Source of the DNA: Prochlorococcus sp. MIT 0603 | Lineage (GTDB): Bacteria; Cyanobacteriota; Cyanobacteriia; PCC-6307; Cyanobiaceae | Direction: 5' to 3' | NCBI RefSeq assembly: GCF_000760215.1 | Contig: NZ_JNAW01000002.1 | Span: forward strand, 466,300 to 530,299 | DNA length: 64,000 nucleotides | In this document: positions 41,201-49,690 of the stretch, one piece after another | Numbering within the stretch: the first letter of the stretch is position 1 | How the letters are laid out: every line of letters starts with the position of its first letter | Notes under the pieces: generated by a model | Told to the model about the DNA's origin: nothing | What the model saw: the letters and a program-made list of their open reading frames with translations, nothing else | The model's database searches: none | Program-made: the position numbers and the translations under genes

Positions 41201-41955
41201 CAACTTATGTTTTCTTTCTCAAATATCTTCTGAACCTTTAGTTGGATTGATTCGGTTTTAAGGCTTGAGACCCATAATGATCTTGGATTTAGCCCTTTTT
41301 TCTTTATCTCTTTTAGTATGTCATAAGCAAATTCAATATTTCCCGAATTTAATATTGACGTATAGAATATTACTCCAACTTTATATCCATTACAACTTTC
41401 CCAATTCCATTTTAGTGGATCATCTATTTTATTTACATAAATATTATTGATATCTACATTATCTCCATTTAGTAATATCTTTATTGTCTTTAGAAATATA
41501 CGCATATTATCTATACCACCGATTTTTAATAGTTTCCCGATTTTTGTTGTTAACTCAAAGGAAATATTGCTTATACTATTTAACTCTATTTCTTGCTCAG
41601 ATGTACCTGATAATATTATCAACTTTCTATTATGAGATTGTGCCCAAGTGGACAGTTGTTGAAAACCATATGACCAGTCAGACCTGCCTCCCAAAAACCT
41701 AACAATAATTATTTTTGTTCTTTTTGCTGTATTAGAAAGGTAGTGGTCTATCTGTGCATTATTCCTTAGTAAAGCAATGTTAAGTGCTCTAATCTCACTT
41801 GATAATTCATGCTCATTCTCTTTTTCCAGTACATAAGACAATGTAGATATATCTGACTGTGCAGAAGTTAAGAACAGAACAGGAGCTTCTGGCTGCTCAA
41901 TAAATGCTAAATTTTCATTAGGTTCTTCGCCTGGAAGATTTGCTACTCGATGCAT
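38212..41955 (-). CDS. cobN: Cobaltochelatase subunit CobN
   Basis: Large subunit of the aerobic-type cobalt chelatase that inserts cobalt into the corrin ring in vitamin B12 synthesis. The 1247-residue length and the central block [20 protein letters not shown] (about residues 545-565) with [28 protein letters not shown] identify the CobN/ChlH superfamily; the N-terminal region and overall sequence fit CobN rather than the magnesium chelatase ChlH. In cyanobacteria the small subunits are thought to be shared with ChlI/ChlD. It is divergent from ilvE, 75 nt apart; B12-dependent metH follows ilvE. Confidence 0.93.
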   Translation of the reverse strand: [1247 protein letters not shown]

Positions 41956-42030
41956 TGACCTATTATCTAACTTGATTTTCTATAAATGTGAGAACAAGTA
42001 AGAAAATGTTGATCTATAGCTACATCTCTT

Positions 42031-42948
42031 ATGCATGATTTCCTACCCTATGCTTGGTTTAAAGGAAAATGTGTCCCATTTAAAGACGCAAAATTATCTA
42101 TAGCCACTCATGCACTTCATTATGGTACTGGTGCCTTTGGAGGTATGAGAGCTGTGCCTGATCCAAACAATGAAAACTCGTTCTTACTATTCAGACTTGA
42201 TAAACATGCAAAAAGACTAAGTCAGAGCGCTAAATTGCTTTTGACTGATCTAAGCGAAAGTTTTATAAGCGAAAGCCTAATAACATGGATAAAGACCAAT
42301 AAACCATCTAAACCTATCTACATTAGACCATTCGTATATACCAGTGATCTTGGTATAGCACCCCGTTTGCATAATATTGAGACAGATTTTTTTATATATG
42401 GATTAGAATTAGGAGATTATTTATCACCTGAAGGTGTAACTTGTAGGATAAGCAGTTGGAAACGACAGGAGGATGCATCTCTACCCCTTAGAGGCAAAAT
42501 AAGTGGAGCATACATAACCAGCTCGCTAGCTAAAACCGAAGCGGTTAAATCGGGTTTCGATGAAGCATTATTATTAAATTCACAAGGCAAGGTTAGTGAG
42601 GCTAGTGGAATGAACTTGTTTATTGTTAGGGATGGTAATCTTATTACACCCGGGGTTGATCAAGACATTTTAGAAGGAATTACAAGATCAAGTGTTATAG
42701 AGATAGCTAGACATTTAAATATAAATTGTATTGAAAGGGCCGTAGATAAAACTGAACTTTTTATTGCAGATGAAGTATTCCTTACTGGAACAGCCGCAAA
42801 GATTACACCTATAAAACAGATAGAATCAACAATCTTAAATAACAAAAGGCCTCTAATGAATAAACTTAAGTCGTTTTTATTAGATATTACAGAGAACAAA
42901 TGTAGTGATTTCAAACATTGGATTACATCTGTTGATCTAAATTCTTAG
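42031..42948 (+). CDS. ilvE: Branched-chain amino acid aminotransferase
   Basis: PLP enzyme doing the last step of leucine, isoleucine and valine synthesis. The class IV fold shows HYGTGAFGGMRA near the start, the PLP lysine in RGKISGAYITSSLAKTEA (about 155), and SEASGMNLFIVRDG and LTGTAAKITPIKQI behind it. 305 residues. metH begins 34 nt after its stop on the same strand. Confidence 0.95.
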   Translation: MHDFLPYAWFKGKCVPFKDAKLSIATHALHYGTGAFGGMRAVPDPNNENSFLLFRLDKHAKRLSQSAKLLLTDLSESFISESLITWIKTNKPSKPIYIRPFVYTSDLGIAPRLHNIETDFFIYGLELGDYLSPEGVTCRISSWKRQEDASLPLRGKISGAYITSSLAKTEAVKSGFDEALLLNSQGKVSEASGMNLFIVRDGNLITPGVDQDILEGITRSSVIEIARHLNINCIERAVDKTELFIADEVFLTGTAAKITPIKQIESTILNNKRPLMNKLKSFLLDITENKCSDFKHWITSVDLNS

Positions 42949-42982
42949 CTTCATCATTTCGAATAGCATAAACTTTTTATTA

Positions 42983-45900
42983 ATGATTAGCTTTAAGGAT
43001 TATTTTTATTCTGAACAAAGGCCTATCCTAGTATTTGATGGAGGGATGGGTACAGCTCTTCAAGATTTAAATCTATCTGCTGAAGATTTTGGAGGTGTTA
43101 GTATAGAAGGTTGCAATGAGAATCTTGTTAGAACAAAATTCTCTGCTGTTGAATCTGTACATAGAAGCTATTTAGAAGCTGGATGTGATGTTATTGAAAC
43201 TAATACTTTCGGTGCTACATCAATCGTACTTGGAGAATATAATATTGATGATCTTACATATGAAATTAATATTAGGGCAGCTAATTTAGCGAGGTCTTTA
43301 GCTGATGAATATTCTCAGATATCAAAACCTAGATTTGTAGCAGGTTCTATTGGCCCAACAACTAAGTTGCCAACATTAGGACATGTCTCTTTTGATGAAT
43401 TAACTAATAGTTTTCAATTGCAATCAGAGGCACTGATCGAGGGAAATGTAGACTTAATAGTTATTGAAACATGCCAGGATATATTGCAAGTTAAATCAGC
43501 TCTTATAGCAATAAATAGGTCATTTAATAATCTCGGCAAACAGATACCAATTATGGTATCTGTAACTATGGAAACAACAGGTACAATGCTTCTCGGAACA
43601 GAAATATCAGCTGTGGTAAATATTTTAGAGCCTTTTCCTATTGATATCTTAGGTATTAATTGTGCAACTGGACCGCAAGAAATGAAGACTCATATAGAAT
43701 ACCTAAGTAGAAACTCTCCATTTGAAATAAGTTGTATTCCTAATGCAGGCTTGCCAGAGAATATTTCTGGTAAAGCACATTATAGATTAACTCCAATAGA
43801 ATTAAAGATCCAACTCCTTAATTTTGTTAATGATTTCGGTGTGAGAGTTATAGGTGGATGTTGTGGAACAACACCAGCACATATTAAGCAGTTGGTTAAT
43901 ATAACTGAAGAAATTAGAAAATTTACTCCTAATATTTGTCAAAAGAATGCAACTCAATCAGGAATATCTTCTTTATATGAAATGACAAATTATCATCAGG
44001 ATAATTCTTTTTTAATAGTTGGAGAAAGATTAAATGCTAGTGGTTCGAAAAAAGTCAGGGATTTATTAAATGAAGATAATTGGGATGGATTGATGTCAGT
44101 AGCCAAGTCCCAATTAAAAGAACAAGCTCATGTACTTGATGTCAACGTTGACTATGTAGGAAGAGATGGAATAAAAGACATGCAAGAAATAGTTTCAAGA
44201 TTGGTAACTAGTATTAATCTTCCTTTGATGCTTGACTCTACCGATTATATGAAGATGGAGAGTGGTCTTAAAAAAACCGGAGGAAAATGCATACTTAATT
44301 CTACTAATTATGAGGATGGTCAGGAAAGGTTTTTTAAAGTACTTAAATTATGTAAAACATATGGAGCTGCAGTAGTAATTGGTACAATTGATGAGTCAGG
44401 TATGGCTAGGGATTCATTAAAAAAGATTCAAATTGTAGAACGCTCTTATTCTGATTGCATTAATTATGGTATTAAAGAGAGTGATATATTTTATGATCCT
44501 TTAGTATTACCAATTTCAACAGGATTAGAAGAAGATAGGAAGAATGCAAAGGAAACAATCGCTTCCATAAAACTTATCACGAAGAAATTACCTAATGTAC
44601 ATATTATACTTGGAATCTCAAATATAAGTTTTGGCTTAAACCCATCAGCAAGAATCACATTAAACTCTGTATTTCTTAATGAGTGTATTAAGGCTGGTCT
44701 TGATTCTGCAATAATATCTCCCGCTAAGATTCTTCCTTTGCAAAAGATAAAGGAAGAACATCTAAGGATATGTTTAGATCTAATATATGACAATAGAGGA
44801 TTTAAAAATGATATATGTACATATGATCCATTAACTGAATTAACTAACGTATTTGCTAATATATCTACTAAGAGTCTAAAAGAACGTTCTGAGGAGTTAA
44901 GTAAACTTCCTGTTGAAGAACGACTTAAACAGCATATTATAGATGGCGAAAAAGTCAATTTAAAGGAGAATCTAGACTTAGCATTAAAAACATATAAGCC
45001 TCTTTTTATCATTAATACTTTTTTATTAGATGGTATGAAAGTTGTTGGCGATTTATTCGGTTCAGGTAAGATGCAATTACCATTTGTATTACAATCAGCC
45101 GAAACTATGAAATATGCAGTGTCTATTTTAGAGCCTTATATGGAGACTTCTGATTCAAATAATTCTTCTAAAGGTAAGTTTCTAATTGCAACTGTTAAAG
45201 GAGATGTTCATGATATTGGGAAAAATCTTGTAGATATTATTCTTACAAATAATGGCTATGATGTAATTAATCTTGGTATTAAACAAGACATATCAGAAAT
45301 AATAAAAGCATACAAGGCTCATAATCCAGATTGTATAGCAATGAGTGGTCTTTTAGTAAAGTCAACAGCTTTTATGCTTGAAAATCTAGATTATTTGAAT
45401 AAAGAAGGAGTAAATATACCAGTTATCCTAGGAGGTGCAGCTTTAACTCCAAAATTTGTAAACCAAGATTGTAATACTACTTATAAAGGTTATGTGATAT
45501 ATGGGAAAGATGCATTTACAGACTTACGTTTCATGGATAAATATATGGAAGCAAAACATAATCATAAATGGGATAATCTAAAAGGATTTTTAGATAGTAT
45601 TCCAGAAGGTATTAATATGCCAATAAAATCATCTCTTCCCAAGAATATTTCACAATCCAAAAAAAACACATCCAAAATAGAAATAAGCACCATCAGGTCA
45701 CCTTATGTAAATATAGAAAGTCCATCTGAACCTCCTTTTTATGGTACGAAGGTTGTTGATAGTAATAATATAGATTTTAATAAACTATTCTTTTATTTGG
45801 ACAAAAGAGCTTTGTTTTCTGGACAGTGGCAATTTAAAAGAACAAAAAATCAGAATCAAGATCAATATAATGAATTTTTACGTAATGATGCATCCAATAT

Positions 45901-46525
45901 ATTAGCGAAATGGAAGGATATAGTAATTGCTGAGGAATTAATAAGACCTTCTTTTGTTTACGGATATTTCCCATGTTCGCGTAATGGGAACAAATTAGAA
46001 GTGTATGATCCTAGCCTTAAATCTAAAATAGGTGTTTTTGAATTTCCCCGACAAAGAGGCTCCAGTAAATATTGTATATCGGATTACTTTCTAGATGCAG
46101 AAAATAATAATCCAATTGACTTTATACCAATGCAAGCTGTTACAATGGGACAAATTGCATCAGATTATTCAAAAGAATTATATGATAAAAATAAATATAC
46201 AGACTATTTGTACTTTCATGGATTAACTGTGCAGCTAGCAGAAGCATTAGCAGAATATTCACATTCAATAATTAGAATAGAATGTGGATATTCTAGTAAA
46301 GAGCCTGATAATATAAATGCAATATTAGCCCAAAAGTATCAAGGTTGTAGATATTCCTTTGGTTATCCAGCATGTCCTAATGTAAGTGATTCAAGTAAGC
46401 AGTTAAACTGGCTACATGCCAATCGAATAGGACTTTCTATTGACGAGTCAGATCAACTTGTGCCAGAACAATCTACAACAGCAATAATTGCATTACATTC
46501 TCAGGCCAAATATTTTAGTGCTTGA
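42983..46525 (+). CDS. metH: Cobalamin-dependent methionine synthase
   Basis: Transfers a methyl group from methyltetrahydrofolate to homocysteine through B12. Domains in order: homocysteine-binding (about 1-320, zinc cysteines in NCATG and GGCCGTTPAH), methyl-THF pterin domain (about 340-610, GERLNASGSKKVRDLL), cap and B12 domains (about 640-890, with DVHDIGKNLV holding the cobalt-ligand histidine and SGLLVKS), and the SAM-dependent reactivation domain (about 920-1180). At 1180 residues all four modules are present. With cobN next to ilvE and cobU at 59.4 kb the cell can make its own cofactor. Confidence 0.97.
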   Translation: MISFKDYFYSEQRPILVFDGGMGTALQDLNLSAEDFGGVSIEGCNENLVRTKFSAVESVHRSYLEAGCDVIETNTFGATSIVLGEYNIDDLTYEINIRAANLARSLADEYSQISKPRFVAGSIGPTTKLPTLGHVSFDELTNSFQLQSEALIEGNVDLIVIETCQDILQVKSALIAINRSFNNLGKQIPIMVSVTMETTGTMLLGTEISAVVNILEPFPIDILGINCATGPQEMKTHIEYLSRNSPFEISCIPNAGLPENISGKAHYRLTPIELKIQLLNFVNDFGVRVIGGCCGTTPAHIKQLVNITEEIRKFTPNICQKNATQSGISSLYEMTNYHQDNSFLIVGERLNASGSKKVRDLLNEDNWDGLMSVAKSQLKEQAHVLDVNVDYVGRDGIKDMQEIVSRLVTSINLPLMLDSTDYMKMESGLKKTGGKCILNSTNYEDGQERFFKVLKLCKTYGAAVVIGTIDESGMARDSLKKIQIVERSYSDCINYGIKESDIFYDPLVLPISTGLEEDRKNAKETIASIKLITKKLPNVHIILGISNISFGLNPSARITLNSVFLNECIKAGLDSAIISPAKILPLQKIKEEHLRICLDLIYDNRGFKNDICTYDPLTELTNVFANISTKSLKERSEELSKLPVEERLKQHIIDGEKVNLKENLDLALKTYKPLFIINTFLLDGMKVVGDLFGSGKMQLPFVLQSAETMKYAVSILEPYMETSDSNNSSKGKFLIATVKGDVHDIGKNLVDIILTNNGYDVINLGIKQDISEIIKAYKAHNPDCIAMSGLLVKSTAFMLENLDYLNKEGVNIPVILGGAALTPKFVNQDCNTTYKGYVIYGKDAFTDLRFMDKYMEAKHNHKWDNLKGFLDSIPEGINMPIKSSLPKNISQSKKNTSKIEISTIRSPYVNIESPSEPPFYGTKVVDSNNIDFNKLFFYLDKRALFSGQWQFKRTKNQNQDQYNEFLRNDASNILAKWKDIVIAEELIRPSFVYGYFPCSRNGNKLEVYDPSLKSKIGVFEFPRQRGSSKYCISDYFLDAENNNPIDFIPMQAVTMGQIASDYSKELYDKNKYTDYLYFHGLTVQLAEALAEYSHSIIRIECGYSSKEPDNINAILAQKYQGCRYSFGYPACPNVSDSSKQLNWLHANRIGLSIDESDQLVPEQSTTAIIALHSQAKYFSA

Positions 46526-46527
46526 TT

Positions 46528-46764
46528 TCAATTAGAAGTTTTAGATTCCAATTCCATTCTTTCAATTATTTCGTCTTGCAAGAAGTTCATCTCTACTGTG
46601 TCACTGAGGTCAAAACCTTCTCCAGCTGCATTTTGAATTAATTCCTGATAATAGGACTCTCCTTCACCATTAGCAAGAAATTCCATTGCAGATTTTTCTC
46701 CACTTTCTTGAAACGCTTGGCACAACATTTGAAATGCCGTGTCTTCAGAAAACTCCCAATCCAT
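46528..46764 (-). CDS. Small acidic protein of unknown function
   Basis: A 78-residue protein rich in Glu, Asp and Gln, with no membrane segment or cysteine pair. It starts MDWEFSEDTAFQMLCQAFQESGEKSA, and a second part (YYQELIQNAAGEGFDLSDTVEMNFLQDEIIERME) is helix-forming. I do not recognise the family with certainty; a faint resemblance of the helix plus GEGFDLS to the Nif11 leader domain is too weak to rely on. It is convergent with metH, 2 nt apart, which together with its clean ATG start supports it as a real gene. Confidence 0.65.
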   Translation of the reverse strand: MDWEFSEDTAFQMLCQAFQESGEKSAMEFLANGEGESYYQELIQNAAGEGFDLSDTVEMNFLQDEIIERMELESKTSN

Positions 46765-46800
46765 TTAGGGGATATTACTGATTAATTTTTAAGCCTTCAC

Positions 46801-46903
46801 CCCCCTATTGCGTCAAGTCATTTTACGGATAATTACTTATTAGAAGTCTATTCAAAGAAGTCAAATAGATTTCATTTCTTTGAAATACATTGATAATAGG
46901 GGG
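46801..46903. repeat. Nested inverted repeats, possible structured RNA
   Basis: Outer arms CCCCCTATT (46801-46809) and AATAGGGGG (46895-46903) are exact complements; inside them TTCAAAGAA (46851-46859) and TTCTTTGAA (46876-46884) form a second exact 9-bp stem with a 16-nt loop. Two nested perfect stems within about 100 nt suggest a folded RNA, on either strand. The right half overlaps the end of the candidate small reading frame at 46872-46970. Confidence 0.4.
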
Positions 46904-46970
46904 ATATGAGAAGCAATAATAGAAATCTATAATATTTATATGTAACATATTTAATATCAGTTGTCATCAT
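46872..46970 (-). CDS. Candidate small hydrophobic protein (32 residues)
   Basis: On the minus strand GGAGGTG, an exact match to the anti-Shine-Dalgarno region, stands directly before ATGATG at 46970. The frame encodes 32 residues with a Tyr/Lys-rich start (DIKYVTYKYYRF), a short leucine run LLLLLI and a basic end. It ends with TGA at 46872. The ribosome-binding match is far better than in most genes here, but its spacing to the first ATG is very tight (about 0-1 nt; 4 nt to the second). No homologue is recognised. It could be chance in an AT-rich gap. Confidence 0.3.
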   Translation of the reverse strand: MMTTDIKYVTYKYYRFLLLLLISPYYQCISKK

Positions 46971-47295
46971 CACCTCCAGTAAAATTGTCAAATATCTACT
47001 CTAAGGAGAGCAAATAGTTTACTTTTTACCTTTAATGCTTAAATTGGTAATACAGCTGTTTTGTTGCAATTAGGTTCTAAGATCAAGAATTCTATTGAAA
47101 TTTTCTATAACTTATGTTTTTCCTTATTTGTTAGAGTATCTAAAAGAAACAAAATTAGAATAAAATATGCCTTTCCCTTAAAATTTAACTGCAAGTATAT
47201 AGAATTTTAATAATTTATGTGATATTGAGATGTTTTAATTCTATAGTATCAACATACTAATAATAGTAATATAATTATTTGAGCTTTTAATTGTT

Positions 47296-48138
47296 ATGTA
47301 TTTACGTAAAGAGCTCTATTGGAAAAAGGCCTTATCAGTTTCGCAATTGGCTTTAACTAATTCGCATTTAAGGCCTATTACAACAGATCTTTCATATGTA
47401 GATATAGGTAATCAAATAAATTTTGAAGTAAGAAGTATATCAACAACAAATTTTAAGTTTAATAAAGTCTATGGTCCTACAATCAATCCTTTTCTACCGT
47501 GGGATAATAATTTAGAAATTGCAAATATAGGTTCAAAACATGTGTTGATTCTGAATAAGTATCCTGTTCAAGTCGGGCATATGCTATTGATTACTAATAC
47601 ATGGAGACCTCAGAATGGATGGTTAGATGAAAGTGATTGGAGAGCTTTTAATCATGTAGATAGAGACACTACGGGCTTATGGTTTTTTAATAGTTGTAGG
47701 GAGGCAGGTGCTAGTCAAGGACATAGACATATTCAGTTACTTAGACGTCATAACTCAGATAGGATATGTCCATTACAAGATTGGTATAGTAATTCATCTG
47801 GACTAGTACTATCTTCAAGCAAAAAAATTATTAATAATATATGGGTAGAGAACATAAGTGATATTGAAAACAACCCTTCTGAATTATATAAGCGCTATTT
47901 ATATCTATCTTCTAAGGCATCTCTAGGTTCACCCACGTGTAATTTAAAACCAAATTTTCCTTATAACCTATTAATAAGTTCTAATTGGATTGTTCTTATT
48001 AAAAGAAGTAAAGAGTACTCAAGAGGATTTAGTCTGAATGCATTAGCTTTTGCTGGCTATCTATTATCTAAAAATAAATTAGAAGATAATTGGTTACTCC
48101 AAAATAGCCCTATTAAGTTATTAGAGGATGTGATTTAA
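47296..48138 (+). CDS. ATP adenylyltransferase / Ap4A phosphorylase-like
   Basis: HIT-superfamily phosphorylase of 280 residues that probably cleaves diadenosine tetraphosphate to ATP and ADP. The catalytic HxHxQ motif is in GASQGHRHIQLLRR; KHVLILNKYPVQVGHMLLITNTWRPQNGWL upstream corresponds to the substrate-binding beta strands of the APA1/APA2 type. The C-terminal third matches the DUF4922-like extension of this group. The ATG at 47296 follows a 531-nt non-coding gap. A small minus-strand gene begins its end 22 nt downstream. Confidence 0.82.
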   Translation: MYLRKELYWKKALSVSQLALTNSHLRPITTDLSYVDIGNQINFEVRSISTTNFKFNKVYGPTINPFLPWDNNLEIANIGSKHVLILNKYPVQVGHMLLITNTWRPQNGWLDESDWRAFNHVDRDTTGLWFFNSCREAGASQGHRHIQLLRRHNSDRICPLQDWYSNSSGLVLSSSKKIINNIWVENISDIENNPSELYKRYLYLSSKASLGSPTCNLKPNFPYNLLISSNWIVLIKRSKEYSRGFSLNALAFAGYLLSKNKLEDNWLLQNSPIKLLEDVI

Positions 48139-48159
48139 TAACTTGAATAAGTATTAATT

Positions 48160-48342
48160 CTAAGCTAACTCTTGGTCCCTGTTAATTTGTTCTTCTAGTT
48201 TAGATATTGATGCATTTATCGCAACAATCCTTCTTTCTAAGGAATCTCTATACATTGATAGCAGTTCTAATTTTCTGTGATAAAAATTCTGCCTTCGCTT
48301 TTGAGCAGTACTGTTTGATGAACAGATGTCAGCTATAATCAT
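48160..48342 (-). CDS. Small coiled-coil protein of unknown function
   Basis: Sixty residues, strongly helical: after a 12-residue polar start, KRRQNFYHRKLELLSMYRDSLERRI and the heptad-rich remainder form one continuous coiled coil. I believe similar short proteins with RRQ-F/Y-KL-LL-YRD-LERR are shared by marine picocyanobacteria, but cannot verify this here. It sits between two plus-strand genes and is convergent with the Ap4A phosphorylase gene (21 nt apart). No cysteine, signal or membrane segment. Confidence 0.6.
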   Translation of the reverse strand: MIIADICSSNSTAQKRRQNFYHRKLELLSMYRDSLERRIVAINASISKLEEQINRDQELA

Positions 48343-48523
48343 AATTAAGATTTTCTTTTATTTTATACTTATGCTCAATCTATTGTGGATTTAGTCATGT
48401 ATTCATAATATTTTCCTTTAAAAGCTAGTTATTATGATTGCATTTAAATATAACTCTTTCAGTATGTAAAGGGAATCTAGTGAAGTAGTTTTAATCAAAT
48501 TACCGATTTAATCTTATTCAAGC

Positions 48524-49603
48524 TTGATACAGTCTGTGCCAAATACTACTAATGATGGTTCAAAGCGAATAACTATAGATCTACCTGTTGATTTGATAGA
48601 TCGTTTTGATGAATTAAAAAAAGAATGGGGTTTAAGAGCAAGGGGACCTGTTCTAGAGAGATTGCTTGAAACTATTTTTAGTGATGACAATACAGATAAG
48701 GATCTATACGAAGACCCAACAATCTCTACAGACACTAAGCAATTAGATATAATTGATTCAGTAAACGTGCCTTCAGATAAATATTTAGTTGATAAAGCTA
48801 TTGTACTTATAAATTCAGACAAGATAGAGAAAATTAATTCTGACTTACCTTCAATTAACGAGAGCAACCAATTTGACTCATTAACTAAAGGAATAGAAAG
48901 TAAAACATCTAAGTCTGTAGGAATAGACTTGCCTGGGTTTGTAAGAAATAAGGCAGAGAAACTGAAAAAAAGCCTAGGGAAAGGGCCAAAAGTCGACTTT
49001 AATTACGATCCAATTGTTCATAGTGTAGATAAGAAATGTCTTATAGAATGTTTAAAAGAAGCAAGGTCTCATTGGATATCACTATATGGAAATGAGCCTA
49101 AAAATGATGTTGTAGAGGCAGCAATGATTTGGTTGGCACGTGACATATGGCCTTACCTTGACGATTCTGATTCACTCCCTTTTACATGGTCAGCAGCGTC
49201 TCAGCTTATGCTTAAGCTATGTCACACATGGGATAAGGGTTCACCATCATTTGAAAGAATAATTGTAATCGCAGGCGTTTTAGAAGATCCTTTTGCAACT
49301 GATAGTCTTAAAAAGAGAATACCAACTCTTACCAGGAGATTTGTTAATAGTTTTAAAAGAAGAAGAAATGTAACCTCGTTTCAAACTCTTGAATCAACTA
49401 TGACTATCCATGGTGCACTTCGACTATTGAATTTGCCTATAACTGCAGGAGAATCAGTTTCTTTATCAACAGTAAGAGATGCATATAAGGCTATGGCTAT
49501 TGCTAACCATCCAGATTCTGGTGGCTCTACAGATAAGATGAGAAAAATAAATGAAGCATATCAATTACTAAAGGATTTATACAAGAAGAAGGAGTCTCAG
49601 TAG
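48524..49603 (+). CDS. Ribbon-helix-helix and J-domain fusion protein
   Basis: A 359-residue protein with two recognisable ends. Near residues 13-52, RITIDLPVDLIDRFDELKKEWGLRARGPVLERLLETIF resembles a ribbon-helix-helix DNA-binding domain (in this entry cut: strand RITIDLP, helices DLIDRFDELKKEWG and ARGPVLERLL). The C-terminal 60 residues form a J domain with the HPD motif in AIANHPDSGG. The middle (about 150-290) is a helical region I do not recognise, with WLARDIWPYL and KRRIPTL-like basic patches. No ATG fits: TTG at 48524 or GTG at 48536 must start it. A role in DNA-linked chaperone recruitment is inference. Confidence 0.75.
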   Translation: MIQSVPNTTNDGSKRITIDLPVDLIDRFDELKKEWGLRARGPVLERLLETIFSDDNTDKDLYEDPTISTDTKQLDIIDSVNVPSDKYLVDKAIVLINSDKIEKINSDLPSINESNQFDSLTKGIESKTSKSVGIDLPGFVRNKAEKLKKSLGKGPKVDFNYDPIVHSVDKKCLIECLKEARSHWISLYGNEPKNDVVEAAMIWLARDIWPYLDDSDSLPFTWSAASQLMLKLCHTWDKGSPSFERIIVIAGVLEDPFATDSLKKRIPTLTRRFVNSFKRRRNVTSFQTLESTMTIHGALRLLNLPITAGESVSLSTVRDAYKAMAIANHPDSGGSTDKMRKINEAYQLLKDLYKKKESQ

Positions 49604-49620
49604 TCTAGTATTGGATTCAA

Positions 49621-49645
49621 TAATAGTCCCAATATAGGACTATTA
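49621..49645 (+). terminator. Hairpin after RHH/J-domain gene
   Basis: TAATAGTCC (49621-49629) and GGACTATTA (49637-49645) form a perfect 9-bp stem with a 7-nt loop, 17 nt after the stop codon. No U run follows, so it may be a Rho-type or processed 3' end rather than a classical intrinsic terminator. Confidence 0.45.
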
Positions 49646-49690
49646 TGAGATCATTGTCGCATAGAGATAGTTCTAGTTTGTCTAATGCTA

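Larger units (their letters stand above)
46765..47295. other. 531-nt intergenic region
   Basis: Lies between two genes read away from each other (the acidic-protein gene on minus, Ap4A phosphorylase on plus). The left 200 nt hold nested inverted repeats and a possible 32-codon minus-strand reading frame with a perfect ribosome-binding sequence, described separately. In the rest, about 46980-47295, I see AT-rich sequence with no convincing gene, RNA or terminator; promoters for the two flanking genes must lie somewhere within it. Confidence 0.7.

Noticed and set aside
38212-41955. Magnesium chelatase ChlH instead of CobN
   Set aside because: Length and N-terminal sequence fit CobN, and ChlH normally is about 1330 residues with a different start; the superfamily core alone would not decide.
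44491-45012. Minus-strand open frame of 173 codons inside metH
   Set aside because: Lies fully within the well-supported metH cap/B12 region; no ribosome-binding site or family features.
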